A DNA stretch of 37,939 nucleotides from Prevotella ihumii (GTDB lineage: Bacteria; Bacteroidota; Bacteroidia; Bacteroidales; Bacteroidaceae): NCBI RefSeq assembly GCF_900155655.1, contig NZ_LT706987.1, forward strand, positions 414,246 through 452,184, written 5' to 3'. This document shows, piece by piece, positions 9,399 to 16,912 of this stretch. How positions within the stretch are numbered: the stretch's first letter is position 1; each line of letters starts with the position of its first letter. The notes beneath the pieces are model-generated. The model made no database searches, was not told the DNA's origin, and worked only from the letters and a program-made list of their open reading frames with translations. The translations under genes were made by a program, and so were the position numbers.

Positions 9399-12166
9399 GA
9401 ACTACTCATGGAAAGTTTTGCAGTAAAAGAATGATTACCGTTATCAGTCACCTTGAATGCGCTGTCGTCAGAAATAGCGATCCCATCTTCGCAGCTGCTT
9501 CTTTTCATCGGCTGGGATTCAACCGAACCTCCGCACTCACTGGTGATAGTTACCTTCTTGTCATATAAGCTGCGCAGAATAGTTTCAACAGAAACATCCG
9601 AAGATTTCGTCAGTATTGGACACGGCTGGTCGTTGACCAGGAGATTACTCAAAGAAGAATGGCGTTTCGTGAATATAGAACTGAAATGCCAACTGGAAAG
9701 AAGTAAACCTTTGTACTGATTGACGCTCTTGCCGTTGATACGGTAATCCAAGTACTTGCCACTGTATGTTAGGGACAGTACGTCGCCTTTGGCAACGGTA
9801 AACTGCTTTTGTTCGTCCACTTTTCCTTTAACAATGACCGTAACTGTGGAACCGTTCACAGAGAAACCGAAGTCGGGAAGCCCGCCCAGCCTGATGACTG
9901 AACTCATACCTGCATGATAGACGGATGTCATGTCGCTGACACTCCACGAGAAAGTGGATTCAGGAAACTTACCGGGGGAGTTAGCATATGACTCTCCTTT
10001 ATTTTCAGACATGTTGGCTGTGAGCACGGTACCTCCTGTCTGAATGACATCAACGTGGTAGATACCGGGAAGAAGTTTTTTGATGGTAGCGTGATCAGTA
10101 GTCATCAAGCCCGATTGCACAAGGGAGTCTGTAACTAGACCTGAAACAGATTCAGCACGTACCTCATAGCGATAGGATGGATTGCCGAAGAGAACTTTCA
10201 CATCAATACTGCCGTCTGCCTGTGGCTTACTATCTATGCAGCTGGCTGGCTTTGGCGTCAAACGAGCGAAGACGCCATCATGATAGCCGAAGGTAAATAC
10301 ATCACTGCCGTTACCGTCAGTGTCAAAGAATACGTTATGGAAGATAAACTTACCTCTCTTGGCATCCTGTTCACTGCAACGATAAACACGTACCGTCTCG
10401 GGATCCCATTCGCACTTTCCCGTGCCATCAATCAGCAAAAGGGCATTGGATGCGTTTTTAACGAACTGCTTATCTTTCAGCAAATTCGTGGCGAGCTCAA
10501 TAACATTACCTGTCACACCGAATCCACTGGCGAGAACGTCTCTGATTTCCAGACGATAGGCATTGTCAATGGGACGGATGAAAGCAATTCGCTTTGCTTC
10601 GCTTTCAGGAATATCCACAGTATACTTCACATCGCCTTCGGCTGATATGATGAGATGGAGCGCATTGCCTGTCTTGCGGATAATCATTCTTTCTCCTACG
10701 TTGATGGCACATAGGGCTTCTGTCTGTGGAATGCCTTTGATGATGGAATATACTTTTCCGTCTCTTATGCGATAGCCGTATACCGTGATGCTCTTCGCTT
10801 CGTCCGTGAAGCCCACATCAAAAGGACTGAAAGGGCAAAGCATGGAAATGCTTCCGTCTGTCCCGACAAGGGGCTTGCTGTATGCTACGGCTGTCATGTC
10901 CTTGTCATTTTGTAGGAGCGAGGTGAAATGTCCGTCGCGCTCAAAGTAAAACCCACTGCCACCCCATACGGCCGTCGTGTCAGCCGTTTCGTGTATATTG
11001 GTGGATGTGAGCCACTTTCGGTTCATGACATGCCAAGAGGAATATTTCTCAGGTATGCCGATGGCGGTGTTAACCCCATTGTCACGCCAAATCATATAGG
11101 ACCCGTCCGGAATGGGACTGCCATGTTCCTGCCCGATAACTAATAAGCGGGATTCGGAGGAAAGGTTATAGGGCTTGGACTTGTAATAAGTATCATGGAG
11201 GGAAGAATACAGAGGTGTTTCCTCATAAGAGGTCGTTGACACGGGCTGGAAAAGCAACTCAACATCCTCACGAGCGATGCCCGTTACGCGGTGATGGTAT
11301 GCAGCATTAGCTGATGCATCCCAAATGAGATTGCCACGTGGATCAAGGTAGGAACCTTTCAGCGTGACGCCGTACTTTAAACCAAGGTAACTTTCAATTC
11401 TAAGCCGCTCAGTATTGGTGAGATGGCGAGAGAATACGATAGCTTCGGGGCTGTAGCCATCAAAGATATTATTGCCAATATCGGTGGTGCTGAAAGCATT
11501 TTTGAGATTGACATCCTGACCGTTACAGGTGGAACCAACAGAATAGAAACCTCCACATTTCTCACCCCATACAGAACGCACGGCCTTGTTAGCTTTGATA
11601 TAGGATACTATCCTGAGGGCACTTTCCTCAAATGTTTCCGTGGCTGTGGTGTCCACACTACCGTAAAGAAGATCTTGTCCGTATTCTTTGCCGTAATCCA
11701 ACGTACTCGTGCCACTGACACCAACAGCTTTGTCCTTGGACATTAGGACACCGCTACCGGGACGACCACTCAACGTATACAGCACGGCATCCTTTTTGGC
11801 ATCCGCAGGTTTGTGACAAAAGAGTCCGATAACGGTCGCCTGACCCAATGAACTGTATTTCATCAGGGAAACCTTGGGAGCATTTACTTGGGAGAGGTTA
11901 AGGGCAGGGCGGAAGTTAAACGTGCGCACATGCTGCTGGGACTGTATAAATTCCTTTCCATATCGACCGCTCTGTTTGTCCAAGATTCGTGAACGCACGG
12001 TATCCCCGGCATAGTCCCTCCAGAAGTAATTGCCAGTTAAATCCGTGTTCATGGGTACCGTCATGTGCCAGAGCTCCGCACCGTCAACGCCACCTGGCGA
12101 CTGAGCTTCCACATATAGCGGGAAAGATAGCAGGAATAGACATAAGGATAGGTAATAGTTTCTCAT
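9356..12166 (-). CDS. Large secreted LamG/DUF8202-like surface protein, probably 3'-truncated
   Basis: This 936-aa protein has a signal peptide (about 1-21, ending VEAQS). A concanavalin/LamG-like region follows, including the stretch near residues 240-300 (EAIVFSRHLTNTERLRIES, then YLGLKYGVTLKGSYLDPRG and IWDASANAAYHHRVTGIARE) that is typical of DUF8202 proteins. Similar Bacteroidetes proteins are large, exported and often carry a type IX secretion C-terminal domain. None is present here: the last 14 codons (about SHSGTYITCPLSNS) are antisense to the end of hmuV. This suggests that the natural 3' end was lost at a junction near 9400-9430. Function is unknown, and an adhesin or surface role is only a guess. 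Confidence 0.7.
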   Translation of the reverse strand: MRNYYLSLCLFLLSFPLYVEAQSPGGVDGAELWHMTVPMNTDLTGNYFWRDYAGDTVRSRILDKQSGRYGKEFIQSQQHVRTFNFRPALNLSQVNAPKVSLMKYSSLGQATVIGLFCHKPADAKKDAVLYTLSGRPGSGVLMSKDKAVGVSGTSTLDYGKEYGQDLLYGSVDTTATETFEESALRIVSYIKANKAVRSVWGEKCGGFYSVGSTCNGQDVNLKNAFSTTDIGNNIFDGYSPEAIVFSRHLTNTERLRIESYLGLKYGVTLKGSYLDPRGNLIWDASANAAYHHRVTGIAREDVELLFQPVSTTSYEETPLYSSLHDTYYKSKPYNLSSESRLLVIGQEHGSPIPDGSYMIWRDNGVNTAIGIPEKYSSWHVMNRKWLTSTNIHETADTTAVWGGSGFYFERDGHFTSLLQNDKDMTAVAYSKPLVGTDGSISMLCPFSPFDVGFTDEAKSITVYGYRIRDGKVYSIIKGIPQTEALCAINVGERMIIRKTGNALHLIISAEGDVKYTVDIPESEAKRIAFIRPIDNAYRLEIRDVLASGFGVTGNVIELATNLLKDKQFVKNASNALLLIDGTGKCEWDPETVRVYRCSEQDAKRGKFIFHNVFFDTDGNGSDVFTFGYHDGVFARLTPKPASCIDSKPQADGSIDVKVLFGNPSYRYEVRAESVSGLVTDSLVQSGLMTTDHATIKKLLPGIYHVDVIQTGGTVLTANMSENKGESYANSPGKFPESTFSWSVSDMTSVYHAGMSSVIRLGGLPDFGFSVNGSTVTVIVKGKVDEQKQFTVAKGDVLSLTYSGKYLDYRINGKSVNQYKGLLLSSWHFSSIFTKRHSSLSNLLVNDQPCPILTKSSDVSVETILRSLYDKKVTITSECGGSVESQPMKRSSCEDGIAISDDSAFKVTDNGNHSFTAKLSMSSSHSGTYITCPLSNS

Positions 12167-12407
12167 AAGCTATTGTGTTTAGTGTCTTTATTTTAGACTT
12201 TCAAATAGATTCTCAGGTAAGTCTTCAAAAAATCTTTCTTATATTACAGGAAAATATGACGAAAATATATAAAACCAAATTGTTTACAACAAATTGTTCA
12301 GCATCTTTTTTCTCTGATTTTCATAATTTTTCCAATTTTTCCAATTTCATATAGTGAAGTTTTCTATGAATTTCTTGAAATCCGTATATCTTCTTGTGAA
12401 AAATTTA

Positions 12408-12415
12408 TATCTTTG
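12408..12415 (+). promoter_or_regulatory. Inward promoter in the left arm of the palindromic element
   Basis: TATCTTTG matches the -7 consensus TAnnTTTG, with a TTGTG upstream near 12394. It reads into the element toward the helicase fragment. An equivalent box sits in the right arm. Confidence 0.5.
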
Positions 12416-12529
12416 CAAACAAGAATAAAGAGTTCTTTGAGGCATTGCAAAAGAAAGAAGGAGAAAGAAACTCGCTCGTTTCCAAGTCGTTCACCTTTTA
12501 TTATTCTTATTTATGCTTTCCTTTTGTAA

Positions 12530-12814
12530 TCAGCCGATTACATTCGCTTCTATTACTTTTATGCGGAGATTTGCGATTTCCGCACAGCAAAGGATATAGG
12601 CATCGATCGTCCCGAAAAAAACGAGATACTCCATAACATTCCGCCGACACCTGAACAGGAGGAGTTTATCGGCAAGTTGATGGAGTTTGCCAAAAACGGT
12701 GATGCCACGCTTTTGGGGCGTGCGCCGTTGAGCGAGAGTGAGGAAAAGGCAAAGATGCTGATTGCAACTGATTACGCCCGCAAAAGATTCAAGATATTTG
12801 TATCTTTCAGATAA
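12530..12814 (+). pseudogene. Fragment of an SNF2/DEAD-type helicase-methylase gene from a Bacteroides mobile element
   Basis: The frame gives [16 protein letters not shown], then [20 protein letters not shown] and [20 protein letters not shown], ending [12 protein letters not shown] before a stop at 12812. The segment from FRTAKDIG to DYARK closely resembles an internal stretch of the very large helicase/methylase proteins found on Bacteroidetes conjugative elements. Those proteins exceed 1500 aa, while only about 70 recognisable residues remain here and the start is missing. After DYARK the sequence diverges, marking a junction near 12783. The assignment is from memory of the family, not a search. 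Confidence 0.55.
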
Positions 12815-12925
12815 TCAATAGAATAAGGAAGTGTAAAGGATAAAAGGGTTACGAGTTGGAAACGAGCAAGTTTCTTACTCTTTCTTTATTCTGCATTACT
12901 TCAAAGAGCACTTAAATTGATAATG

Positions 12926-12933
12926 CAAAGATA
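12926..12933 (-). promoter_or_regulatory. Inward promoter in the right arm of the palindromic element
   Basis: The complement reads TATCTTTG, mirroring the left-arm box at 12408-12415. Transcripts from the two arms would converge, and each could fold back through the paired arms. Confidence 0.4.
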
Positions 12934-13057
12934 ATATTTTCTGATGAAAACAGTGTATTTTTAGAGAAATAAATTGTAGATACACCTTAAAATATTCACA
13001 TCTAATTCTATTGGCACTTATTTATTCAAGTTTTAGTGTTGTTATTATGCTATCAAA

Positions 13058-13083
13058 GTAAGCATCCAATATTAGCCGCCTTT
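13058..13083 (+). repeat. IS66 left terminal inverted repeat
   Basis: This 26-bp sequence is identical to the complement of 15367-15392 and recurs at 37641-37666, where the second copy begins. Confidence 0.92.
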
Positions 13084-13111
13084 GTGTAACATTCTTGCTT
13101 TACTACCTTTG
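13081..13111 (+). promoter_or_regulatory. IS66 internal promoter for tnpB
   Basis: TTTG at 13081-13084 and TACCTTTG at 13104-13111 are spaced by 19 bp and match the Bacteroidetes -33/-7 pattern. Transcription would begin just upstream of the tnpB ATG at 13124, giving a very short leader. The same boxes occur in the second copy. Confidence 0.65.
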
Positions 13112-13123
13112 CCCGAAAAACTT

Positions 13124-13468
13124 ATGTTTGTACTCAACGAAACAAATGTTTTTCGGGTTTGTTGCACTCCTGTGGATATGCGTCAGGGTATTCTTCGCCT
13201 GTCCCAATTGGTACGCAGCAATGACTTCAATCCTTCTGATGGTGTTGTCTACGTTTTCTACAATCGAGCCCGTAACCGAATTAAATTGCTGCACTGGGAA
13301 CGCTGTGGTTTTGTCGTGTATCATAAACAGATGGCACAGGGTTGCCTGAGTCCTAAAATCATACGGGCGAGAGCTGGATTTTATGAACTTCGCTGGGACG
13401 AATTGGTACTCTATATTGAAGGTATAAATCCTAATTGCTACCGAAGAAAAAGATACAATAAATCTTAG
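13124..13468 (+). CDS. tnpB: IS66 accessory protein TnpB (IS66 Orf2 family)
   Basis: This 114-aa protein has the IS66 Orf2 pattern: MFVLNETNVFRVCCTPVDMR, then GVVYVFYNRARNRIKLLHWE, GFVVYHKQM and LRWDELVLYIEGI. Orf2-family proteins are required for or assist IS66 transposition, but their biochemical role is not settled. I chose ATG 13124 because family members begin at this point and the upstream in-frame residues lie within the promoter. It is followed 63 bp later by tnpC. Confidence 0.9.
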   Translation: MFVLNETNVFRVCCTPVDMRQGILRLSQLVRSNDFNPSDGVVYVFYNRARNRIKLLHWERCGFVVYHKQMAQGCLSPKIIRARAGFYELRWDELVLYIEGINPNCYRRKRYNKS

Positions 13469-13531
13469 TATTTTCTTGCCAGTGTCAGATATTTTTTGTA
13501 ATTTTACATCGTATAAAGAACTGATAATGTG

Positions 13532-15316
13532 ATGGATATGCCTTATTGCACAATGACATCTGACTACCATTCTCTCACTCGGGAAGCTGTTGTTAAACTT
13601 CTTGAGCAAAGGGATGCTGAGCTTAAGGACAAGGATACTCAACTCAAGAACAAGGATGCTGAACTTAAGGATAAGGATGCAGAGCTTAAAGATAAGGATG
13701 CAGAGCTTAAAGATAAGGATGCAGAGCTTAAAGATAAGGATGCAGAGCTTAAAGATAAGAATGCTGAGCTTAAGAACAAGGATGCTGAGCTTAAGGATAA
13801 GGAGGCTGAGCTTAAGATTAAGGAGGCTGAGCTTAAGATTAAGGATGCTGAGCTGGAACGAAAGTCCCGTCGTATTCTTGAACTTGAGCGCATGGTATTT
13901 GGCAGGCGCAGCGAGAAACGCCTGCCTGAGAGTGCAAGCGGCTGGGCGGGTACGCTTTTTGACGAACAGTGGGCCAAAGAGGGTTCCCTGGCTCAGGTGG
14001 AAGCCCTTCCCATCATCAAGGAGATAAAACAGCAGGCCGGACAACGCAGGTCATCACGCCGTGTGAGCCGTCCTTCCAGAAAGGGTAGAGCCTACGCCTC
14101 CTATGTTCCCGAGAATATAGAGCGACAGGTGACGGAGATATATCCAGAGGGTTATGACGCTGAGCGCATGGTCATCATCGGGCATGACAGGAGCGAGCAT
14201 CTGTGCCTGCGTCCCTCATCCTTTTATGTCAGGGTGGAGGACCGTGTCATCTGCCGTCTGAAGGAAGCCCGGCCAACGGATGCGAAGGTTGACATCCTGG
14301 AAGCCCCCTTGAAAAAGCAAGCGGTGGATTGTTTTGCCGACGCTTCCCTGCTCGCCGAAATCATCACCGCCAAATTCGCCTATCACCAGCCCGAGTATAG
14401 GCAATGTGAAAGATGGAAGGAACTGGGCGTGAACATCCCCACCTCAACCGTCAACAGTTGGGTTCACGATGCCGCCGATGCACTTTATCCACTTTACAAA
14501 CTTCAAGTAAGCCAGATCCTGCAAAGTCCTTATCTTCAAGTTGACGAGACCAGCGTACAGGTTGCCGACCGCAAGGGAAAGACGCGCAAGGGATACTTGT
14601 GGGGCGTGCGTGACGCCATGCACTCCCAGGGTGTGTTCTTCCATTGGAAGGGCGGGTCGCGGTCGGGCGCTGTGGCAGATGAGCTCTTCAAGGGCTACCA
14701 GGGTGCCATACAGTCTGACGGGTATGAGGTCTACAGCAGGTTTGAGAACGTTCAGGGCATCGTGCTGTTAGGATGTATGGCACACGTGAGACGTAAGTTC
14801 GAACATCTGGCGGCTGACGATAAGAACGCCGCCCATATCATCGAAACGATAGCCACGCTTTATGAGTTGGAGGAAAACCTCAAACACAAGAAAGCACCAC
14901 CCGAGGAAGTGGAGACAGAACGAAAGGCTAAAGCTTACCCCATTCTTAAGTATTTGGAGACCTATATGTTGGATGTACACAAACAGTACACCCCAGGCGA
15001 AGCTATGGAGAAGGCACTGCGTTATGCCTTCGCCGTATGGATACGCATTGGCAGGTATGTGCAGGACGGACGCTTCAACATAGACAACAACCTTATGGAA
15101 CAGGCCATCAGACCCATCACGCTTGGAAGAAAGAACTACCTGTTCTGTGGTAACAATGAGGGAGCAGAGAACAACGCCATCTTCTATACCTTCATGGCGT
15201 GTTGCAGGGAAGCAGGCATAGAGCCATACAAATGGATGAAAGAAGTTCTTTCAAGGCCCTTGCCAGACATGACGGAGGAGGAACTCACGAAAATGCTACC
15301 TTCAAACTTCAAATAA
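13532..15316 (+). CDS. tnpC: IS66 transposase TnpC with an expanded coiled-coil repeat
   Basis: This is the DDE transposase of IS66, 594 aa from ATG 13532 (GTG at 13529 is an alternative start). After a short N-terminus, residues about 28-110 are a heptad array of AELKDKD-type units that must form a coiled coil. Next come the zinc-finger/HTH region and the catalytic core, with candidate catalytic residues Asp338 (QVDETS), Asp396 (QSDGYEVY) and Glu523 (NNLMEQAIRP). The C-terminus has the IS66 tail (FYTFMACCREAGIEPYKWM). Usual IS66 transposases are about 500-550 aa, and the extra length lies in the repeat array. The frame is intact and the enzyme is probably functional. Confidence 0.93.
   Translation: MDMPYCTMTSDYHSLTREAVVKLLEQRDAELKDKDTQLKNKDAELKDKDAELKDKDAELKDKDAELKDKDAELKDKNAELKNKDAELKDKEAELKIKEAELKIKDAELERKSRRILELERMVFGRRSEKRLPESASGWAGTLFDEQWAKEGSLAQVEALPIIKEIKQQAGQRRSSRRVSRPSRKGRAYASYVPENIERQVTEIYPEGYDAERMVIIGHDRSEHLCLRPSSFYVRVEDRVICRLKEARPTDAKVDILEAPLKKQAVDCFADASLLAEIITAKFAYHQPEYRQCERWKELGVNIPTSTVNSWVHDAADALYPLYKLQVSQILQSPYLQVDETSVQVADRKGKTRKGYLWGVRDAMHSQGVFFHWKGGSRSGAVADELFKGYQGAIQSDGYEVYSRFENVQGIVLLGCMAHVRRKFEHLAADDKNAAHIIETIATLYELEENLKHKKAPPEEVETERKAKAYPILKYLETYMLDVHKQYTPGEAMEKALRYAFAVWIRIGRYVQDGRFNIDNNLMEQAIRPITLGRKNYLFCGNNEGAENNAIFYTFMACCREAGIEPYKWMKEVLSRPLPDMTEEELTKMLPSNFK
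13612..13860 (+). repeat. 21-bp tandem repeats inside tnpC
   Basis: About eleven to twelve near-identical 21-bp units encode the seven-residue motif AELKDKD, with variants NKD, DKN, DKE and IKE. Several central units (13675-13755) are identical at the DNA level, so the array can change in length by slippage without breaking the frame. Confidence 0.9.
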
Positions 15317-15317
15317 C

Positions 15318-15357
15318 AAATAACCCTTATATGCTGCCAGACATATAAGGGTTATTT
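15318..15357 (+). terminator. Hairpin terminator at the end of tnpC
   Basis: AAATAACCCTTATATG (15318-15333) pairs perfectly with 15342-15357 around an 8-nt loop (16-bp stem). It begins just after the tnpC stop, inside the right end of the IS, and would end IS transcription. The AT-rich 3' arm supplies TTATTT. Confidence 0.75.
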
Positions 15358-15366
15358 ATTGGTGTG

Positions 15367-15392
15367 AAAGGCGGCTAATATTGGATGCTTAC
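15367..15392 (-). repeat. IS66 right terminal inverted repeat
   Basis: This 26-bp sequence is the exact complement of 13058-13083 and marks the right end of copy 1. Confidence 0.92.
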
Positions 15393-15394
15393 AA

Positions 15395-15682
15395 AAGAAC
15401 TTCGACATACAGAACAATGACTTCGGATGGTCACATCTGCCCTTTTCCTTTATGGCTGAGAATATGGTTTTCATGATGGTTACCGCTATGCTGAAGAACT
15501 TCTATCTCTATCTCGTCCGTCATATCAGCGATAAGGTCAAACCATTGAAAAAGACAAGCAGGCTGAAAGCCTTTATCCTCCATTTTGTCAGCGTACCAGC
15601 AAAATGGGTGCGCACTGGAAGGCAGAACGTTCTGAACCTATATACAAATAAAAACTACTACGCTGAGGTCTTCATTGAATAA
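15395..15682 (+). pseudogene. C-terminal remnant of an IS1380-like transposase
   Basis: The open frame reads directly out of the IS66 right end as QNNDFGWSHLPFSFMAEN, then FYLYLVRHISDKVKPL and HFVSVPAKWVRTGRQNVLNL, ending YYAEVFIE and a stop at 15680-15682. This looks like the final ~95 residues of an IS1380-type DDE transposase (normally about 430 aa). The N-terminal part is not on the other side of the IS66 element, so this is not a simple insertion. A CCCCAT/ATGGGG hairpin at 15711-15730 may be its old terminator. Family assignment is from memory. Confidence 0.55.
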
Positions 15683-16022
15683 ACATCATTTTTTGTGGTT
15701 TTTCATACTTCCCCATTGGTTTGGATGGGGGATTTTATGCTTAGAAAAGACCCCAAAAACACCGAAGCACCTCATATCAACATATAGAGCCCCAAAAAGA
15801 CATCCAAATCAGATTTAGTCCGTATTCAGAAAACGCTACGGCTGATTATTAAGTACTTAGCAAACCTGAAACCCTCAAAACACACTAAAAAATTATGAAA
15901 AATAATTATGCCCGTTAAACTTGGGCTAACGACCGATTTGGGATAAATGGGGCTAAGACTATTCCTAACCATTTATGGTGTTGTTCTCTATGTTGATTTC
16001 TTCACTCGATGCCCTTTTCACT
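15683..16022. other. Non-coding stretch downstream of two convergent units
   Basis: No gene is seen. The left part holds the small CCCCAT/ATGGGG hairpin and may include the old right end of the IS1380-like element. Near 15913-15931 a weak CGTTA/TAACG hairpin could end transcription of the leftward seven-gene operon, but it lacks a good stem. Confidence 0.4.
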
Positions 16023-16898
16023 TTATTTGGTTCTCTTTCGTAACCTACTCTTCAACCAAAGGTAAACACCCAATGAAAGAAACACTATAAGGATAACCAC
16101 CATCTGCCATACATATTTCTCCGGCTCCACCCAGAACTCGTTGAAGAAATTGATGCGCCCGAGTATCTCTACGGGCGTCCAGAACACGATGACCGTGGCA
16201 ATCGCCATTCGTATGTTCGCTCCCCATGAGGCAAGACGTAGCTGGCGGCGCAGCATGAAGAACGAACCCACGAGGCAACCCATACCCACAAGGAATGTTA
16301 CGGGATGATGATCGCCAAGGAAATGCTTGTCGTAGCAGAACATGAGCAGCAAGTACATTGCCCAAAGAATCATGTTCAGTTCCATGAACGTGACGATGCT
16401 CGTGTGGTGCGTCATGGGTTGCACCACCACAACCTTGCGTTTGCTTCGAAAACATACCTTTTGTATCCATGTAATCAGGTCGCATCCGTTCTTTGTGCTG
16501 AACACATACATGGTCATCACCATCATCCACAAGCCAAACGAGGCCGGCATAATAAGGTATTCGGGCTTCGTCACCACCACGCCATTCTCTATTTCGGGCG
16601 ACACACCGTAACGACGGGCGTAATAGAGGAAGAGGAATTCCACCCAGCCCGTCCAGAAGAGCAGACCGCCAAAAAGTCCCCAAAGGGTCTGGCGCGTGTC
16701 CCCTTTTACGAACACCCCGATAATAACAAGGATTAATCCTGCAAAGCCCATCGCAAAACCTGCAATATGCATGGCTTCCTCACTCATAAATTTCTCCATC
16801 AATATCATCAGCGCATGACCTAAGGGCATGGCGAAAAGCACCAATAGAAATGAGGCGATGGTGCGCCACCAGTAGTATTCTCTTACTTTCTTATCCAT
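16023..16898 (-). CDS. Eight-helix membrane protein of unknown function
   Basis: I do not recognise this 291-aa protein. It has about eight transmembrane helices (near 12-33, 42-63, 70-92, 112-133, 167-188, 195-213, 222-244 and 258-280) and a basic C-terminus (LKSRLRKRTK). Histidines sit in or beside helices (H28, H44, a pair in PMTHHTSIVTF near 163, and GDHHP near 193), which could ligate heme or another metal, but this is speculation. It follows the hemerythrin/PAS gene by 14 bp and is the last gene of the leftward operon. It could be the effector or transporter linked to that sensor. Confidence 0.6.
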   Translation of the reverse strand: MDKKVREYYWWRTIASFLLVLFAMPLGHALMILMEKFMSEEAMHIAGFAMGFAGLILVIIGVFVKGDTRQTLWGLFGGLLFWTGWVEFLFLYYARRYGVSPEIENGVVVTKPEYLIMPASFGLWMMVMTMYVFSTKNGCDLITWIQKVCFRSKRKVVVVQPMTHHTSIVTFMELNMILWAMYLLLMFCYDKHFLGDHHPVTFLVGMGCLVGSFFMLRRQLRLASWGANIRMAIATVIVFWTPVEILGRINFFNEFWVEPEKYVWQMVVILIVFLSLGVYLWLKSRLRKRTK

Positions 16899-16912
16899 AT
16901 TATTGAGATATG

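Larger units (their letters stand above)
12395..12946. repeat. Palindromic-ended, MITE-like element of about 0.5 kb
   Basis: Two long imperfect inverted arms, about 12395-12511 and 12830-12946, match at roughly 80%. The best core is GCTCGTTTCCAA on the left and its complement TTGGAAACGAGC on the right. Each arm carries a -7 box pointing inward. Between the arms lies a fragment of a helicase gene. No transposase is encoded and I could not see a clear target duplication. The size and architecture fit a non-autonomous (MITE-like) element; a decayed pair of divergent leaders is the alternative. Confidence 0.55.
13058..15392 (+). mobile_element. Complete IS66-family insertion sequence (copy 1)
   Basis: The element of 2335 bp is bounded by 26-bp perfect terminal inverted repeats: 13058-13083, beginning GTAAGCATCCAATATT, and 15367-15392, its complement. 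It carries tnpB and tnpC; a tnpA homologue is absent. IS66 elements normally duplicate 8 bp of target, but the flanks CTATCAAA (13050-13057) and AAAAGAAC (15393-15400) do not match. Both genes look intact, so the element may be active. A second, nearly identical copy begins at 37641. Confidence 0.93.

Noticed and set aside
12445..12636. A 63-aa open frame starting in the left arm of the palindromic element
   Set aside because: It has no protein-like pattern and overlaps the recognisable helicase fragment in a different frame.
13103..14044. A 313-aa open frame on the minus strand and further long frames over the tnpC repeat array
   Set aside because: They are low-complexity shadows (KLSIL- and SSASL-type repeats) created by the 21-bp tandem units of tnpC on the other strand and frames.
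15860..16022. A possible terminator for the leftward seven-gene operon
   Set aside because: Only a weak 5-bp stem is visible, so I describe the region without calling a terminator.
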